Source of the DNA: Haloglomus litoreum
GTDB lineage: Archaea > Halobacteriota > Halobacteria > Halobacteriales > Haloarculaceae
DNA length: 64,000 nt
Direction: 5' to 3'
Assembly (NCBI RefSeq): GCF_029338515.1
Contig: NZ_CP119988.1
Span: forward strand, 2,790,001 to 2,854,000
Shown here: positions 9,030-17,893 of the stretch, in pieces
How the letters are laid out: every line of letters starts with the position of its first letter
Position numbering within the stretch: position 1 is the first letter of the stretch
Translations under genes and position numbers: made by a program
Notes under the pieces: model-generated
Database searches by the model: none
What the model was told of the DNA's origin: nothing
What the model saw: only the letters and a program-made list of their open reading frames with translations

Positions 9030-10199
9030 TCAGTAGCTCCGCGGCATCCCCAGTTCGTGCTCGCCGAGGTAGTTGAGGATCATCTCGTTGGAGACTGGCG
9101 CGGTCTTGGTCAGCCGTAGATTGCGCCAGATGTCGAACACCTCGTACTCGGGGGTGAAGCCGTTGCCGCCGTGGGTCTGGATGGCGCGGTCGGCCGCCTC
9201 CAGCCCGAACTCGCTGGTGAGGAGGCTCGCCGAGTTGGCTTCGGCGCCGCAGTCCTCGCCCTCGTCCCACTTCTTCGCGGCCTTGTAGGTCACCTCGCGC
9301 GCGGCGGTCAGTTTGGCGTACGACTCCGCGATGGGGTGCTGGATGGCCTGATGCGAGCCGATGGGGGCGCCGAAGACGTTCCGCTCGTTCGCGTAGTCGA
9401 CCGCGAGGTCGACGGCCCGGAGACCCCCACCCAGTGCCGACGCTGCGCCCGCGATGCGCTCGGTGTTGAGCGTGTCCCACAGGAGGTAGAGCCCGCCGTC
9501 GACGGTGCCGAGCACGTCGTCCTCGGTCACACGGAGGCCATCGATGTCGACCTGGTACTGCTTCTCGAACCACGGGAGCTCGACCTCGACGTGTGTGAGG
9601 TCGATCGCGTCCCGGTTCGCGGGGTCCTCGACGAGGAACAGCGTCACGCCGCCGGTCGGGTTGGACTTGTCGAACTCCGAGGTCCGCGAGACCAGCAGCA
9701 TCGTATCGGCGTTCTCCACGCCGGAGATCCACATCTTCTGGCCCGTCACCTCCCACTCACCGTCACCGACCTCCTCGGCCATCGTGTCGATGTTGAGGGT
9801 GTTCGTCCCGGCGGCGGCCTCGGTCAGGCCCATGCAGAAGGTCACGTCACCGTCAGCGATGCGTGGGAGGTACTCCTCCTTCTGCTCGGGCGTGCCGTGG
9901 CGCTGGATGCCGATGCCACCGAAGACGGGCGTGAGGACGAAGACGATGCCGCCCATCGTCCCGGCCCGCGACAGCTCCTCGATGACGATGGTCATCTCCA
10001 GCATCCCCAGTCCCTCGCCGCCGTACTCCTCGGGGATGGCGACGCCGAGCCAGCCAGCGTCGGCGAGCGCGTCCCAGTACTCGCGTGGGAACTCGTAGTT
10101 CTCGACGCACTCGCGCCAGTACTCGCGCGGGAAGTCGGCCGCCAGGTCCTGCACCGAGTCACGGATCATGTCGTGCAGCTCCGATTCGCCGGTTGCCAT
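9030..10199 (-). CDS. Acyl-CoA dehydrogenase
   Basis: FAD-dependent flavoenzyme that introduces an alpha,beta double bond into an acyl-CoA and passes electrons to ETF. 389 residues, the normal length. Visible landmarks are the N-terminal helical domain with IPEEYGGEGLGMLEMTIVIEE, the FAD/substrate strand FCMGLTEAAAGTNTLN, QKMWISGVENADTMLLVSRT, the helix DYANERNVFGAPIGSHQAIQ and the C-terminal GGNGFTPEYEVFDIWRNLR. Chain-length specificity is not clear. It is monocistronic, next to acyl-CoA metabolism genes on the left. Confidence 0.93.
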   Translation of the reverse strand: MATGESELHDMIRDSVQDLAADFPREYWRECVENYEFPREYWDALADAGWLGVAIPEEYGGEGLGMLEMTIVIEELSRAGTMGGIVFVLTPVFGGIGIQRHGTPEQKEEYLPRIADGDVTFCMGLTEAAAGTNTLNIDTMAEEVGDGEWEVTGQKMWISGVENADTMLLVSRTSEFDKSNPTGGVTLFLVEDPANRDAIDLTHVEVELPWFEKQYQVDIDGLRVTEDDVLGTVDGGLYLLWDTLNTERIAGAASALGGGLRAVDLAVDYANERNVFGAPIGSHQAIQHPIAESYAKLTAAREVTYKAAKKWDEGEDCGAEANSASLLTSEFGLEAADRAIQTHGGNGFTPEYEVFDIWRNLRLTKTAPVSNEMILNYLGEHELGMPRSY

Positions 10200-10304
10200 G
10201 TCCCGTGAGAACGGGCACCACGACTTAGCGGTTGTCCCCCGCAGGAGGGGACTATTTATCCGTGGAACCGTGTCTCGACGGGCCAGCCATGCCCGTTCGG
10301 TCGC

Positions 10305-10961
10305 TCACCGACCGGCCACCGCTCGTCGTCCCAGGGTGCCGCCGCCGAGCAGGTAGCCCCCCAGCGCGACCAGCCAGAGCATCACCGGGTAGACGATGAG
10401 GCGCTCGGTCCCGCCGTGACCGAAGGGGCCGAAGACGGCCGTGTTGCCACCGTCCCCGAGAACCATCAGGACGACGAAGACGAGGCCGAGCGCGCCCGCC
10501 AGCACCGACAGCCACCGCATCACGCCCGGGAACCGGGTCGCGAGGCCGAGCGCCTGCACGTTGAAGAACACGAACGCGAACAGCGCGCCGAGGCTGTGCG
10601 GTGCGCCCGTATCGAGCGGGAAGACGCCGGCGACGACCGCGCCCACACCGGCGAGGACGAAGGTGCCCAGCAGCCACCGCTTCCCGTGGCTCCGGTAGAG
10701 CAGGTAGCCCCCGGCGATGTTGGCGAGGCCGGCCAGGACGAGCAGCCCGTTGAACACGAGTGCCGTCTCCGGCGCGACGCCGAGGTCGCTGATGGCGCCG
10801 TTACGGAAGTCGTAGCCCGGAACCATCGCCGCCGCCAGCATGACGACGGTCAGGAAGCCCACGCCCAGCCCGAGGAAGACGCCCCCGGCGAGCCGCAGGT
10901 AGTCAGGTCCGTCCTCGCGGGCCGTGGATACGGCCCCGCGCTCGACGATTGTCTCTTGCAT
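10305..10961 (-). CDS. DUF998 family membrane protein
   Basis: 218 residues with about six transmembrane helices, for example GGVFLGLGVGFLTVVMLAA and WLSVLAGALGLVFVVLMVL. The order of motifs (YDFRNGAISDLGVAPETALVFNGLL, then GVFPLDTGAPHSLGALFAFVFF) is that of DUF998, whose biochemical role is not known. It has its own short leader and no obvious operon partner. Confidence 0.8.
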   Translation of the reverse strand: MQETIVERGAVSTAREDGPDYLRLAGGVFLGLGVGFLTVVMLAAAMVPGYDFRNGAISDLGVAPETALVFNGLLVLAGLANIAGGYLLYRSHGKRWLLGTFVLAGVGAVVAGVFPLDTGAPHSLGALFAFVFFNVQALGLATRFPGVMRWLSVLAGALGLVFVVLMVLGDGGNTAVFGPFGHGGTERLIVYPVMLWLVALGGYLLGGGTLGRRAVAGR

Positions 10962-11074
10962 CGTGGTTCACCAGGTGGAGAGACGGTTCGTGGCAGCATA
11001 GCCGGGTTCGACGGTTCTCTCGCCGTGGGAACGACTCGTGAAGCGTGCTAGCGGTCGTCGCTGGTCGGCCGACG

Positions 11075-11521
11075 CTAGCCGATGGTTGCCCGCCCGACGA
11101 GCCGTTCGACCGTCAGTTCGAACAGCCGGAGAGTCAGTTCGGGGACGGACTCGTCGAACACGCGGACGGGGCCGAACCAGTCGTTGACCGTCGCGGCGTC
11201 GATGCCCCGTTCGTCGGGGTCGATCTCGTGGAGGTCGCCGCGGACGAGGATGCTCCAGGACTCGTACTGCCCGCCGTGGCCGTAGACGAGGAACTCCGGC
11301 CGCTCGGTCGCCGCGAGGAACTCGAGTTTGTCGCTCTCCCCGTCGTCGGTCAGCCGGACGTAGAAGTGGTCACCGTCGTAGTGGTAGTCGACGGGGACCG
11401 CGTACGCGTCGCCGCCGTCGGCGAGTGAGAGGACGCCGACATGGTGGGCAGCGAGCAGCTCGGCCACCTCCTCGTCGCTCAGTCCCCGCGTCGTGGCGTA
11501 CTGGATGTTGTCCATATCCAT
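11075..11521 (-). CDS. Pyridoxamine 5'-phosphate oxidase family flavin-binding protein
   Basis: Split-barrel FMN/F420-binding protein of about 148 residues. LSDEEVAELLAAHHVGVLSL, then DAYAVPVDYHYDGDHFYVRLT and the W of SWSILVRGDLHEID follow the family pattern. Such haloarchaeal proteins act as flavin-dependent reductases or carry haem or flavin; the substrate is unknown. The start is placed at the ATG at 11521 (MDMDNIQYATTRGL); an ATG six nucleotides inside is equally possible. Confidence 0.8.
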   Translation of the reverse strand: MDMDNIQYATTRGLSDEEVAELLAAHHVGVLSLADGGDAYAVPVDYHYDGDHFYVRLTDDGESDKLEFLAATERPEFLVYGHGGQYESWSILVRGDLHEIDPDERGIDAATVNDWFGPVRVFDESVPELTLRLFELTVERLVGRATIG

Positions 11522-11619
11522 GCACGAAGAACGCACCAGCACGGCTTCAACACCCCCGCTGTTCCCGGGTGATGGGAGTCACGCCAGGCAGGGCCCCGGG
11601 GCGGCGCTCGTCGGCGTGG

Positions 11620-13668
11620 TCAGTCCCCGACAACCGTCACGCGTGCGGCCGAGTGTTTGAACTCCGGGATCTTCGCCACGGGGTCGAGTTCGTCGCCCGT
11701 CAGCCGGTTGACCAGCGGGTCCGCGTAGTGGAACGTCGCGAAGACGGTGCCACGTCGGATGGCCGGTGTCACCTCGGCGGCCAGCGTCACGCTCCCGCGG
11801 TCGTTGGCCACCTCGACGGTGTCACCGTCCGTGATGTCGCGCGCCGTGGCGTCGTCCGGGTGGATCTGGAGAACGTCCTCGCCGCGCATCCGCATCAGTG
11901 TCCCCGAGCGCCGGGTGACGGCGCCGCTGTTGAAGTGCTGTAACACCCGTCCGGTCGTCAGCACGAGCTCGTCGTCGGCCACCGGGTCGACCGGGTCGAC
12001 GTGCTCGACCGGCACGAGCGGTGCGCGCTGCGCGCCCGATTCGAACCGTTCGGCGTGGAGGACACCGACGCCCTCCGTGGCACCCTCCGGGAACGGCCAA
12101 CGCTGGCTCCCCGTCCCGATCCCGTCGTAGCTCATCCCGGCGTAGATGGGTGAGACGCGCGTGAACTCCTCGAAGACCGCCTCCGGACCGTCGTAGTCGA
12201 ACGGCTGGTCGGTGAGCCGGGCACCGAGTTCGCGGATGATCTCGAGGTCGCGCCGCGCATCGCCCGGCGGGTCGGCGTTGCGTCGCATCCGGATGACCTG
12301 GCGGTCGGTGTTGGTGACCGTTCCGGCCTTCTCCGCCCAGACGCACCCCGGGAGGACCACGTCCGCGTGTTCGACGGTCTCGGTGCGGAAGATGTCGTGG
12401 ACCACGAGGCAGTCCAGGCGGTCGAGCGCGTCCGCGACCCGGTTCGCGTTCGGTTCGGTCACCGCGGGGTTCTCGCCGAAGACGTAGGCCCCCCGGACCC
12501 CGTCGCCGAACCGGTGAGTGGCCTCGACCTCCGTCAGCCCGGGTTCCGCGGGTGGCTCGACACCCCACTCGGCCGCGATGCGTTCGCGCGCCACCGGGTC
12601 GGTGACGGACTGGTACCCCGGCAGCACGTTCGGGAGTGCCCCCACGTCGCCCGCGCCCTGGACGTTGTTCTGGCCGCGGAGCGGGTTGACGCCGGTGCCC
12701 CGCTTGCCGACGTTCCCCGTGAGGAGCGCGAGGTTCAGCAGGGCGTGGACGTTGTCCGTCCCGCAGTGGTGCTGGCTCATCCCCATCCCGGTGAAGGCGG
12801 CGGCGCGGTCGGCCGCGCCGTAGGCCCGGGCGGCCGCCCGCAACTCGTCCGGATCAACGCCTGCCAGCTCGGCATTCGCCTCGACATCCACGTCCGCGAC
12901 GAACGCCCGGAACGCCGCGACGCCCTCGACGCGCTCGTCGAGGAACGCCTCGTCGGTCAGTGCCTCCTCGACCAGGACCGCGGCGATGGCGTTCAGGAGT
13001 GGGATGTCGTATCCCGGGCGGACCGGGAGATGGTGGGTCGCGGCCTCCGTGGTCGCGTTCTCGCGGGGATCGATGTGGATCAGTTCGGTCCCGTTCTTGA
13101 TGGCGGGGTAGAGATACGACCGGAAGATGACCGGGTGCTGTTCGGCGGGGTTGGCGCCGACGACGAGGAAGACGTCCGCCTCGCCGAGGTCGTCCAGCGA
13201 ATTGGTCATCGCGCCCGCGCCGAACCGCTGGGCCATCGCGGCGACGGTCGAGGCGTGGCAGAGCCGCGCGCAGTTGTCGACGTTGTTGGTGCCGAGCAGG
13301 CGCGCGACCTTCTGGAGCAGGTAGTTCTCCTCGTTCGTGCAGTTCGAGGAGGCGAAGAAGGCGAGCGCGTCGGCGCCGTCGGTCGCGACGATGTCGGCGA
13401 ACGTCCCGGTGACGCGGTCGAGGGCCTCGTCCCAGGAGGCGGTCACCAGCCGGCCCGACTCCCGGACGAGCGGTTGCGTGAGGCGGTCCTCGTGCTCGAC
13501 CATCTGCCACGCGGCGCCGCCCTTCGGACAGATCTCGCCCTTCCGGTTGACCGGCCCCGTCCAGCCCCGTGCGGACGCCGTCTTCTCGCTGTACTGGAGG
13601 CTACAGCCGACCCCGCAGAACGGGCAGACGCTGGGGGCGGCCCGGAACGAGCGCTCACCGTCGTCCAT
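11620..13668 (-). CDS. Molybdopterin oxidoreductase, formate dehydrogenase alpha subunit-like
   Basis: Cytoplasmic molybdopterin/[4Fe-4S] enzyme, 682 residues, most like the catalytic subunit of formate dehydrogenases. The N-terminal cluster ligands are Cys15, Cys18, Cys22 and Cys47 (CPFCGVGC...ICPKG). The probable Mo ligand is Cys137 in NNVDNCARLCHAST, where selenocysteine enzymes have U. GQNNVQGAGDVGALPN and the C-terminal molydopterin-binding barrel (LTTGRVLQHFNSGAVTRRS, HYADPLVNRLTGDELDP) match FdhA/F. No signal peptide is present, and no iron-sulfur, FdhD or membrane subunit lies next to it, so the electron partner is unknown. Assimilatory nitrate reductase is the main alternative; the HxxT segment near the Mo ligand favours formate. 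Confidence 0.85.
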   Translation of the reverse strand: MDDGERSFRAAPSVCPFCGVGCSLQYSEKTASARGWTGPVNRKGEICPKGGAAWQMVEHEDRLTQPLVRESGRLVTASWDEALDRVTGTFADIVATDGADALAFFASSNCTNEENYLLQKVARLLGTNNVDNCARLCHASTVAAMAQRFGAGAMTNSLDDLGEADVFLVVGANPAEQHPVIFRSYLYPAIKNGTELIHIDPRENATTEAATHHLPVRPGYDIPLLNAIAAVLVEEALTDEAFLDERVEGVAAFRAFVADVDVEANAELAGVDPDELRAAARAYGAADRAAAFTGMGMSQHHCGTDNVHALLNLALLTGNVGKRGTGVNPLRGQNNVQGAGDVGALPNVLPGYQSVTDPVARERIAAEWGVEPPAEPGLTEVEATHRFGDGVRGAYVFGENPAVTEPNANRVADALDRLDCLVVHDIFRTETVEHADVVLPGCVWAEKAGTVTNTDRQVIRMRRNADPPGDARRDLEIIRELGARLTDQPFDYDGPEAVFEEFTRVSPIYAGMSYDGIGTGSQRWPFPEGATEGVGVLHAERFESGAQRAPLVPVEHVDPVDPVADDELVLTTGRVLQHFNSGAVTRRSGTLMRMRGEDVLQIHPDDATARDITDGDTVEVANDRGSVTLAAEVTPAIRRGTVFATFHYADPLVNRLTGDELDPVAKIPEFKHSAARVTVVGD

Positions 13669-13756
13669 ATCCTGCCCTTGTGTCTAGTTCACAAAGCACT
13701 ATCGGGGGGACGCGAGAACGGCGCCGCTGGGCAGGTGATGGACCGCGATGAATGGT

Positions 13757-14066
13757 CGGACGGCCGGGATTGCCTGGGGGTTCCAGCACGGGTGAGGCCT
13801 GCTCGCCTCCTCCACCCCGCGACCCCACGGGCGACAGGTGTCCCCGATACCGGTGCTCGCTTCCGCGCCTGACGGGGTTCTCGGGGTTAACCGGGCTCGT
13901 GCCTCCCTGCAGAGGCCGGTGCCCGGACCGCTGCCCTCGTGGGACGAGGCTTCGACGTTGGCTCGCAGGGCCCGCACTGGTTCTCCCAGACGCGCCCGGT
14001 GTTCGGTCCCAACATGAAGACCATTGGAGGCGAGGGAGCAGTGGCCTAACTGCCCGACCTAGTCCG
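13757..14066 (-). ncRNA. ffs: Signal recognition particle (7S/SRP) RNA
   Basis: RNA component of the SRP, which targets nascent membrane and secreted proteins. No plausible protein is coded here. On the minus strand the conserved helix-8 sequence GTCAGGCGCGGAAGCGAGCA (13854-13873) contains the asymmetric loop and GGAA-type tetraloop that bind SRP54. The ends pair: CGGACtagGTCGGG near 14066 with CCCGgccGTCCG near 13757, forming the terminal helix typical of archaeal SRP RNA. About 310 nt matches the archaeal length. A TTAA-containing element near 14090 is about 25 nt ahead of the 5' end. Exact ends are inferred from pairing. Confidence 0.92.
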
Positions 14067-14163
14067 GTCAGGTCGTAGACCGGTCCGGGTTAAGGGCCTT
14101 TCGGGAAGTGGGCGAGGATGCGGCGGGTTCCCGTGGGGGGAAACCGCGCGACCGCGGCGGTGT

Positions 14164-14568
14164 TCAGAGCAGTCCGAGCGTGCGTGCGTACCAGCCGGCG
14201 CCGGCCACCGGGACGACGGAGACGGCGGCGAGCGCCCACCGCTGGTAGGTGAGCAGCGCGGAGCTGCCGCCCAGAACGTCGACCCGCGCGGTGAAGGCGA
14301 AGGAGACCCCGATGACGAGGACGAACAGCCCGAACACGAGCGCGGCGCCCGCGACCAGCGCCGGGTCCGAGCGCTCCTCGCGGCCGGCCGCGAAGACGAT
14401 GATGCTCACGAACGCCAGCAGGCCCGCCGCCAGCGGCGTCACCAGGCCCGAGCCGTAGTACGCCGAGACCGACGCCGCCGTCTCCTGCAGGTACGGCCAC
14501 ACCAGCACCGCGAGCACGAGCAGACAGCCAACGATACCCAGCGTCGGCGCCGCCTTCGTCCGGTCCAT
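14164..14568 (-). CDS. Small four-helix membrane protein
   Basis: 134 residues with four predicted membrane helices: GIVGCLLVLAVLVWPYLQ, VTPLAAGLLAFVSIIVFAAG, ALVFGLFVLVIGVSFAFTA and RWALAAVSVVPVAGAGWYA. No catalytic motif or known family is evident. The ATG at 14568 (MDRTKAAPTLG) is chosen because the first helix begins ten residues later. It lies between the SRP RNA and a divergent coiled-coil gene. Confidence 0.7.
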   Translation of the reverse strand: MDRTKAAPTLGIVGCLLVLAVLVWPYLQETAASVSAYYGSGLVTPLAAGLLAFVSIIVFAAGREERSDPALVAGAALVFGLFVLVIGVSFAFTARVDVLGGSSALLTYQRWALAAVSVVPVAGAGWYARTLGLL

Positions 14569-14692
14569 GTCGGGGCGTGCGACCGTCCACGTCTTAACGA
14601 CGGCGTCTCCGGGTGCTCGGGTGTGTTCCGGACCCCCCGGGGCCGGCGCCCCGACCCACAACCGATAGGGTCCCCCGCCCGGAATGGCCGGT

Positions 14693-15046
14693 ATGGCCCT
14701 CGGAGGCGCGACGAAGAAGCTCCAGCAGATCGTCGACATGGCGGAGGAGACGTACAAGCGGCTGAACGAACTGCGCGACCAGGTCCAGGAGATGCGCCAG
14801 ACGGTCATCGACACGAACCGGCGGGTCCGCCGGCTGGAGCGGACCGTCGACGACCAGGGCGCGCTGATCGAGGCGCTCGCCCGGGACGCCGACGTGGACG
14901 TCGAGCAGGTGCTCGCGGAGGCCGCCATCGAGGAGGCCGAACCCACCACGTCGGAATCGGTCCCTGACGCGCGTGCCGACGCGACCGGCGACGCGACTGG
15001 CGACGCGGACGAGGTGGTCGGCGACGCGGAGGGGACGGACCCGTAG
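14693..15046 (+). CDS. DUF5798-like coiled-coil protein
   Basis: 117 residues (an upstream ATG at 14684 would add three). The core ATKKLQQIVDMAEETYKRLN followed by heptad-like LRDQVQEMRQTVIDTNRRVRR forms a coiled coil, then DDQGALIEALARDADVDVEQV. This resembles the haloarchaeal DUF5798 family, of unknown function. The tail is acidic with short ATGDATGDAD repeats. It is cytoplasmic with no membrane segment. Confidence 0.72.
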   Translation: MALGGATKKLQQIVDMAEETYKRLNELRDQVQEMRQTVIDTNRRVRRLERTVDDQGALIEALARDADVDVEQVLAEAAIEEAEPTTSESVPDARADATGDATGDADEVVGDAEGTDP

Positions 15047-15088
15047 GCGTGGCTCCGTGGGCTCCGAGCCGGACGTGAACTGGCGGTG

Positions 15089-15499
15089 CTAGCCCATGAG
15101 CCGCTGATGGACGACCTTGATGCAGCGGTCCTGCACGAACTTGCGGCCGGACTCCTCGACGCGCGCGCCGGCCTCGTCGTCACGGATGTTCAGCTGGAGC
15201 CACACGGCGGCCACGTCCTCGCGCGCGAGCACCTCGTCGACGATGCCGGCGACCTCCTCGCTCGGGCGGAACACGTCGACGACATCGATCTCCGCCTCGA
15301 CCTCGGCCAGCGAATCGTAGGCGCGGCGGCCCTGCACCTCGTCGGCGGTCGGGTTGACCGGGATGACGTCGTAGCCGTGCTCGATGAGGTACTGCGGGAC
15401 GCCGTGTGCGGCCTTCCCCGGGGTGTCGGACATACCGACGACGGCGATGGTGTCGTGTTCGAGTATCTCGCGGAGTTCCTCGTCGGATTCGACCGGCAT
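15089..15499 (-). CDS. CoA-binding domain protein
   Basis: 136-residue single-domain Rossmann protein of the CoA-binding (YccU-type) family. TIAVVGMSDTPGKAAHGVPQ is the nucleotide loop; HGYDVIPVNPTADEVQGRRAY and VDVVDVFRPSEEVAGIVDE follow the family. The single Cys lies near the C-terminus (DRCIKVVHQRLMG). Members bind CoA and may take part in CoA homeostasis or protein acylation; no reaction is assigned. The ATG at 15499 places the first strand at residue 17. Confidence 0.88.
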   Translation of the reverse strand: MPVESDEELREILEHDTIAVVGMSDTPGKAAHGVPQYLIEHGYDVIPVNPTADEVQGRRAYDSLAEVEAEIDVVDVFRPSEEVAGIVDEVLAREDVAAVWLQLNIRDDEAGARVEESGRKFVQDRCIKVVHQRLMG

Positions 15500-15645
15500 G
15501 GGTCGATGGAGTCGCCGGGGGGAGTAAAGCCTGGCGCGGGGACACCGGTAGCGCCGCGACGAGTGTCGTCTGGCGTCCAGGAGGGCCGAGCCCTGCGTCC
15601 CCGTACGATGACGGTTCCGGAACGGGCCGGCGGTCCACCTCGCAG

Positions 15646-15654
15646 TTTTTATAT
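15646..15654 (+). promoter_or_regulatory. TATA box TTTTTATAT for the 15680 gene
   Basis: AT-rich element whose centre is about 29 nt before the ATG at 15680, giving a leaderless or very short leader. It is the only AT-rich stretch in the 180-nt gap. Confidence 0.68.
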
Positions 15655-15679
15655 CCCGCGGCGGGCGGATGTAGTGTAG

Positions 15680-16900
15680 ATGAGACGGCCGGGCGCGTTC
15701 GGACTCGCGGTGCTCCTCCTCGTCGCCAGCGTCGCTCCCGCGCTCGCACTGTCGGCGGCAGCCGGGGCCGGCGCGCCCGGCGGCCCGGCGACGGTGGCCC
15801 AGGTCGGCAACCAGGAGGTGGACTCCACCGAGTTCCGCATCACCGTCCACGAGAACACCTCCGCGCGGTGGACCTTCGTCTACAAGGTGACGCTCAGCAA
15901 CGAGTCCCAGCGCGAGGACTTCCGGGCGTACGCCGAGCGGTTCAACACCCAGGAGACCGAGCTGTACACGAACTTCAGGGAGCGCTCGCGGCGCGTCACG
16001 GAGCAGGGAACCGACGCCACGGGCCGGCAGATGAACGCGACCGGGTTCTCGAAGCGGGCCTACATCCCGAGCCTCAACGAGAACCGGGGACTCGTCCGCA
16101 TGAGCTTCGTGTGGACGAACTTCGCCATCAGGGAGGGTGACAGGATCGAGATGGGTGACGTCTTCGAGGGCGGGTTCTACATCGGCCCGGACCAGCGCCT
16201 CGTCGTCGAACACGGTCCGAACCTGCGGTTCCAGTCGGCCAACCCGAGCCCCATCATCGACGAGGAGTCCATCGCCGAGAGCGACACGCTGACCTGGCTC
16301 GGCGAGCAGGAGTTCGTCGACGAGCGCCCGCAGGTCCGCCTGGTCCCGCCGTCACAGCCAACCGCCACACCGTCGGCCACGCCGACGTCGCCACCGGGCA
16401 GCGAGAGCCCGACCGACACGGATCCCGGAGGCGGCTCGACGGGCTTCCTCCCCATCCTCGGGCTCGGCGTCGTCCTGTTGCTCGGCCTGGGGGTCGCGCT
16501 GGCGTACGGCGCCGGCGCGCTCCCGGGGACGGGTGACGACGACGACGGCGCCGCGGCGGCGACGGTCGATGACGGCGACGGTGACGGTGGAGGCGCGGAC
16601 ACCGGGGGCGGTGGTGCTGCGGCGGGCGCCGCTACCGAGCAGCCCGAGCCGGCCGTCCCGGACGAGGAGCTGCTCGAGGACGACCAGCGCGTCATGCAGT
16701 TGCTCGAGGAGAACGGCGGTCGGATGAAACAGGTCAACATCGTCGAGGAGACGGGCTGGTCGAAGTCGAAGGTCTCCATGCTCCTCTCGGACATGGAGGA
16801 GGAGGAGCAGATCTCGAAGCTCCGCGTCGGCCGCGAGAACATCATCTCGAAGAAGGGGATGGAGCCGGACGCCGCCGGCTCCCCCTTCGACGACGAGTGA
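15680..16900 (+). CDS. Membrane-anchored winged-helix protein with extracellular sensor domain
   Basis: 406 residues. An N-terminal signal (FGLAVLLLVASVAPALALSA) is followed by an extracellular domain of about 210 residues (FRITVHENTSARWTFVYKVT, RAYIPSLNENRGLVRMSFVW). A Thr/Pro/Ser linker comes next, then one membrane helix (FLPILGLGVVLLLGLGVALAYGAG). An acidic Gly/Ala/Asp linker leads to a C-terminal winged helix (EDDQRVMQLLEENGGRMKQ, GWSKSKVSMLLSDMEEE). This layout is known from haloarchaeal HTH membrane proteins that may carry an outside signal directly to DNA. The target genes are unknown; no operon partner lies downstream. Confidence 0.8.
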   Translation: MRRPGAFGLAVLLLVASVAPALALSAAAGAGAPGGPATVAQVGNQEVDSTEFRITVHENTSARWTFVYKVTLSNESQREDFRAYAERFNTQETELYTNFRERSRRVTEQGTDATGRQMNATGFSKRAYIPSLNENRGLVRMSFVWTNFAIREGDRIEMGDVFEGGFYIGPDQRLVVEHGPNLRFQSANPSPIIDEESIAESDTLTWLGEQEFVDERPQVRLVPPSQPTATPSATPTSPPGSESPTDTDPGGGSTGFLPILGLGVVLLLGLGVALAYGAGALPGTGDDDDGAAAATVDDGDGDGGGADTGGGGAAAGAATEQPEPAVPDEELLEDDQRVMQLLEENGGRMKQVNIVEETGWSKSKVSMLLSDMEEEEQISKLRVGRENIISKKGMEPDAAGSPFDDE

Positions 16901-16906
16901 CGGCGC

Positions 16907-17743
16907 TCACCCGGCAGCCCGGCCTTCGTGTCCGGTCCCCCGGAGCGAGCCGAGGTAGCGCCACGCCAGCACCGCCGCCAGCAGGACCGGCAGGAACGTG
17001 AACACGGCGGCGACCGGCGAGAGCGTGATGGCGTCGCCGGCCGCGATGGTCAGCGTCATCGCCGTGATGCTCACCCCGACGGTGGCGCCGAAGACGAGCA
17101 TGACGCCGGCGACGAGCGGACCCCAGCGGTGCCCCCGGTGGAGCCAGACGGCCGCCAGCAGGAGTGCCGGCACGACCAGCGAGAGGTCGAGGAAGTGCGA
17201 GACCAGCGCCATCGGGCCCCGTTCCGCGACGAGCAGTGGGGCCTCTCCGGTGAGGGTCGCCGGGACGAGTTCCGAGAGCCACAGCGCGGCCAGTCCGAGC
17301 GCGATGACGGTGAGAACGCCCGCGTACAGCGGACGGGAGACGTGCTCGCCGAGCGCCGCCGCGACCGTGTCCGGGTCGGTCGCGAGGAGGCCGCCGACGA
17401 GTGTGAACGTCGAGAGCCCGAACAGCGCGACGTAGACGAGGAACAGCTCGTTGAACGCGGTCGCCAGCCCGATGTTGGCCCACATGTAGCTCATGTAGAC
17501 CAGCCCGCCGAGCCAGACGAGCCGGCCCCCGAGCGACCCGCGGGCCGCGTACCAGAGCCCGCTCGCGAGGACGGGGGCGCCGGCGAGGAGGATGGTGGCG
17601 TCCTGGACGCGGTTGAGTTCGACGATGGCCGCCGCCTCACGGTAGTGGCCGGGGCGGAACAGGCCGAGCAGTGTCGAGGCGATTGAGAGCAGGAGGATGG
17701 CGATGGTCGCACGGACCATCCACCGGTCGAGGTATCGGGTCAT
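16907..17743 (-). CDS. Polytopic membrane protein of unknown function
   Basis: 278 residues with about eight membrane helices, among them TIAILLLSIASTLLGLF, LVYVALFGLSTFTLVGGLLA, AGVLTVIALGLAALWLSEL and AAVFTFLPVLLAAVLAWRYL. Between helices 2 and 4 the pattern GLVYMSYMWANIGLATAFNE is striking, but I recognise no family. No transporter signature is visible. A TATA-like GTTAAATC lies about 35-40 nt upstream of the ATG. It converges with the HTH membrane protein gene, 6 nt between stops. Confidence 0.68.
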   Translation of the reverse strand: MTRYLDRWMVRATIAILLLSIASTLLGLFRPGHYREAAAIVELNRVQDATILLAGAPVLASGLWYAARGSLGGRLVWLGGLVYMSYMWANIGLATAFNELFLVYVALFGLSTFTLVGGLLATDPDTVAAALGEHVSRPLYAGVLTVIALGLAALWLSELVPATLTGEAPLLVAERGPMALVSHFLDLSLVVPALLLAAVWLHRGHRWGPLVAGVMLVFGATVGVSITAMTLTIAAGDAITLSPVAAVFTFLPVLLAAVLAWRYLGSLRGTGHEGRAAG

Positions 17744-17893
17744 CTGTAATCACCGCTAGAACGGACGCGAGCAGCCGATTTAACCGGGTATTCCGGTTCT
17801 CGACCATCGAGAATCGAAGCCCGGAGCGAGCGGTCACCGGCCGTGGTCGCTCCCAGCCCTTGCCCGAAGTCGCTTCCGGGCTCCCCGCGGTCG

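Noticed and set aside
13699-14078. Short protein frames on both strands in the 13.7-14.1 kb gap
   Set aside because: The region is the SRP RNA; the frames have Arg/Pro-rich noise products.
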